Source of the DNA: Vermiphilus sp.
Lineage (GTDB): Bacteria; Ratteibacteria; UBA8468; B48-G9; JAFGKM01
Assembly (NCBI GenBank): GCA_020722825.1
Contig: DYKC01000061.1
Coordinates: 1-6,468, forward strand
Reading direction: 5' to 3'
DNA length: 6,468 bases
Shown: one piece after another, positions 5,566 to 6,468 of the stretch
Layout: the number at the start of each line of letters is the position of its first letter
Position numbering within the stretch: the first letter of the stretch is position 1
Translations under genes and position numbers: made by a program
The notes under the pieces: model-generated
The model's database searches: none
Told to the model about the DNA's origin: nothing
Seen by the model: only the letters and a program-made list of their open reading frames with translations

Positions 5566-6468
5566 TTAATCCTCTTTCAGGTGTGAGGAAAACAAACTTA
5601 AACAGAAAAGATAAACTATAACTGCTATGATTATACCAATAAACAGTAGAACAGGCAAGGAAAAAAGGTTTCTAAAGGCATTTTTGTAGACCAAGAGTAC
5701 TGCTCCCATGAAAAATGCTGAAATAAAGATTTTTGTGAGCAGAGGAATCATTGTTTTCAGGTTAACGTATATGTGTTTTTTATTGAAGATTATGACCAGA
5801 AAAATAAAATTTGTCATTCCGACCAGTGAGGTGGAAAGGGCTATACCGCTGTGGCCTATCAGGTTCATAAAAACGAGGTTTAAAACAAGATTTACTGATA
5901 TGCTGAAAATTCCGACCTTAACAGGGGTAAACGTATCTTTGCAGGCATAAAAGGCCCTGCTCCATACCGACGCACCTCCATATCCAAGCAGGCCGATGGA
6001 ATAAAAAACAAGCGGAGAGGAGACGAGGGAAACTGATTCTCCCCCGAACATTCCTCTGGCAAAGAGAAAAGAAACTATCTCCTTACTGAAGATAATCAAC
6101 CCGAAGGTAAACGGAAGCAGTAAAACGGTAAGAAGTTTCATTGAAAACCTCAGGTTCTTTATGAATCCCTCGTTATTTTTTAATGACGCGTCTTCAGAAA
6201 ACCACGGAAGGACTGCCGTTGAAATGGAAATGGCAAAAATACCGAGAGGAAGTTGAAAGATTCTTGTACTGTACCACAGGCCGGAAACCGCACCTTTGTA
6301 CAGTAGATTTGCAAGAGAGTAGTCTACCAGAAGGTTTATGGGGGTGACCGCAACCCCTATGACCACAGGTGCAAGCAGTCTGCCCATTTTCTTTATCACA
6401 GGGTGAGCAAACCGGAAATTCAGCCTGATTTTGTACCCTTTCTTAAGGACGGGTAAGAGTGTCAGTAA
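5566..6468 (-). CDS. murJ: Lipid II flippase MurJ (MviN family), C-terminal 300 residues; 5' end outside window
   Basis: MurJ is the inner-membrane flippase that moves lipid-linked peptidoglycan precursor (lipid II) to the periplasmic face for cell-wall synthesis. The reading frame is open to the right edge of the window. A GTG at 6399 could be taken as a start, but the 23 codons upstream of it are open and continue the family alignment, so the gene is cut by the window and about 200 N-terminal residues are missing. The visible part is strongly hydrophobic, with about eight membrane segments. Family landmarks, numbered from the first visible codon, are YSTRIFQLPLG (66-76), whose Arg69 aligns with the essential Arg270 of E. 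coli MurJ, then SFLFARGMF (133-141) and DTFTPVKV (178-185). The end at KED is a normal family length. The TAA stop is 13 nt before the M50 protease start, which suggests co-transcription. Identity is secure; the start and promoter are not visible. Confidence 0.93.
   Translation of the reverse strand, partial: LLTLLPVLKKGYKIRLNFRFAHPVIKKMGRLLAPVVIGVAVTPINLLVDYSLANLLYKGAVSGLWYSTRIFQLPLGIFAISISTAVLPWFSEDASLKNNEGFIKNLRFSMKLLTVLLLPFTFGLIIFSKEIVSFLFARGMFGGESVSLVSSPLVFYSIGLLGYGGASVWSRAFYACKDTFTPVKVGIFSISVNLVLNLVFMNLIGHSGIALSTSLVGMTNFIFLVIIFNKKHIYVNLKTMIPLLTKIFISAFFMGAVLLVYKNAFRNLFSLPVLLFIGIIIAVIVYLFCLSLFSSHLKED

Noticed and set aside
5566..6399. Taking the GTG at 6399 as the true murJ start, giving a 277-residue protein.
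   Set aside because: The frame upstream is open to the window edge and its residues continue the MurJ alignment, so the gene is simply cut by the window.

Overview
The window holds seven housekeeping genes, all on the minus strand and tightly packed, plus one degraded gene at the left end. Read in the direction of transcription (right to left) the order is: murJ (lipid II flippase, 5' end outside the window), a short M50 site-2-type metalloprotease, a DUF1844 protein, a short uvrC, obgE, prfB (RF2), a stand-alone coaB, and a broken short-chain dehydrogenase/reductase (SDR) gene. It is ordinary bacterial chromosome. I see no tRNA, rRNA, CRISPR array, transposase or phage gene, and no evidence of a new defence or mobile system.

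The organism is a bacterium of moderate-to-low GC (about 40 % by eye). RF2, UvrC, Obg and MurJ are all bacterial, and DUF1844 occurs mostly in Gram-negative-type and deep-branching uncultured lineages. The protein sequences match no model organism closely, and the short UvrC fits an uncultured candidate-phylum bacterium. I cannot place it further from this sequence alone.

Layout: 6468-5566 murJ; 13-nt gap; 5552-4944 M50 protease; 65-nt gap with a strong ribosome binding site; 4878-4525 DUF1844 protein; its 3' end overlaps uvrC (4574-3288) by up to 50 nt; 10-nt gap; obgE 3277-2288; 11-nt overlap; prfB 2298-1192; a 161-nt gap with a large imperfect palindrome; coaB 1030-401; the SDR remnant begins inside the coaB stop codon and runs to about 130. 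Bases 1-129 are AT-rich with no recognisable gene. No promoter or convincing intrinsic terminator was found, so the genes from murJ to prfB are probably one transcript starting beyond the right edge. The palindrome before coaB is the one obvious break in that run.

The genes share a transcript rather than a pathway: cell-wall precursor export (MurJ), membrane proteolysis (M50), nucleotide excision repair (UvrC), ribosome assembly (Obg), translation termination (RF2) and coenzyme A synthesis (CoaB). The points most worth a second look are the UvrC that lacks two regions yet keeps its catalytic residues, the SDR remnant abutting coaB, the intergenic palindrome, the stand-alone CoaB, and RF2 without the usual autoregulatory frameshift.
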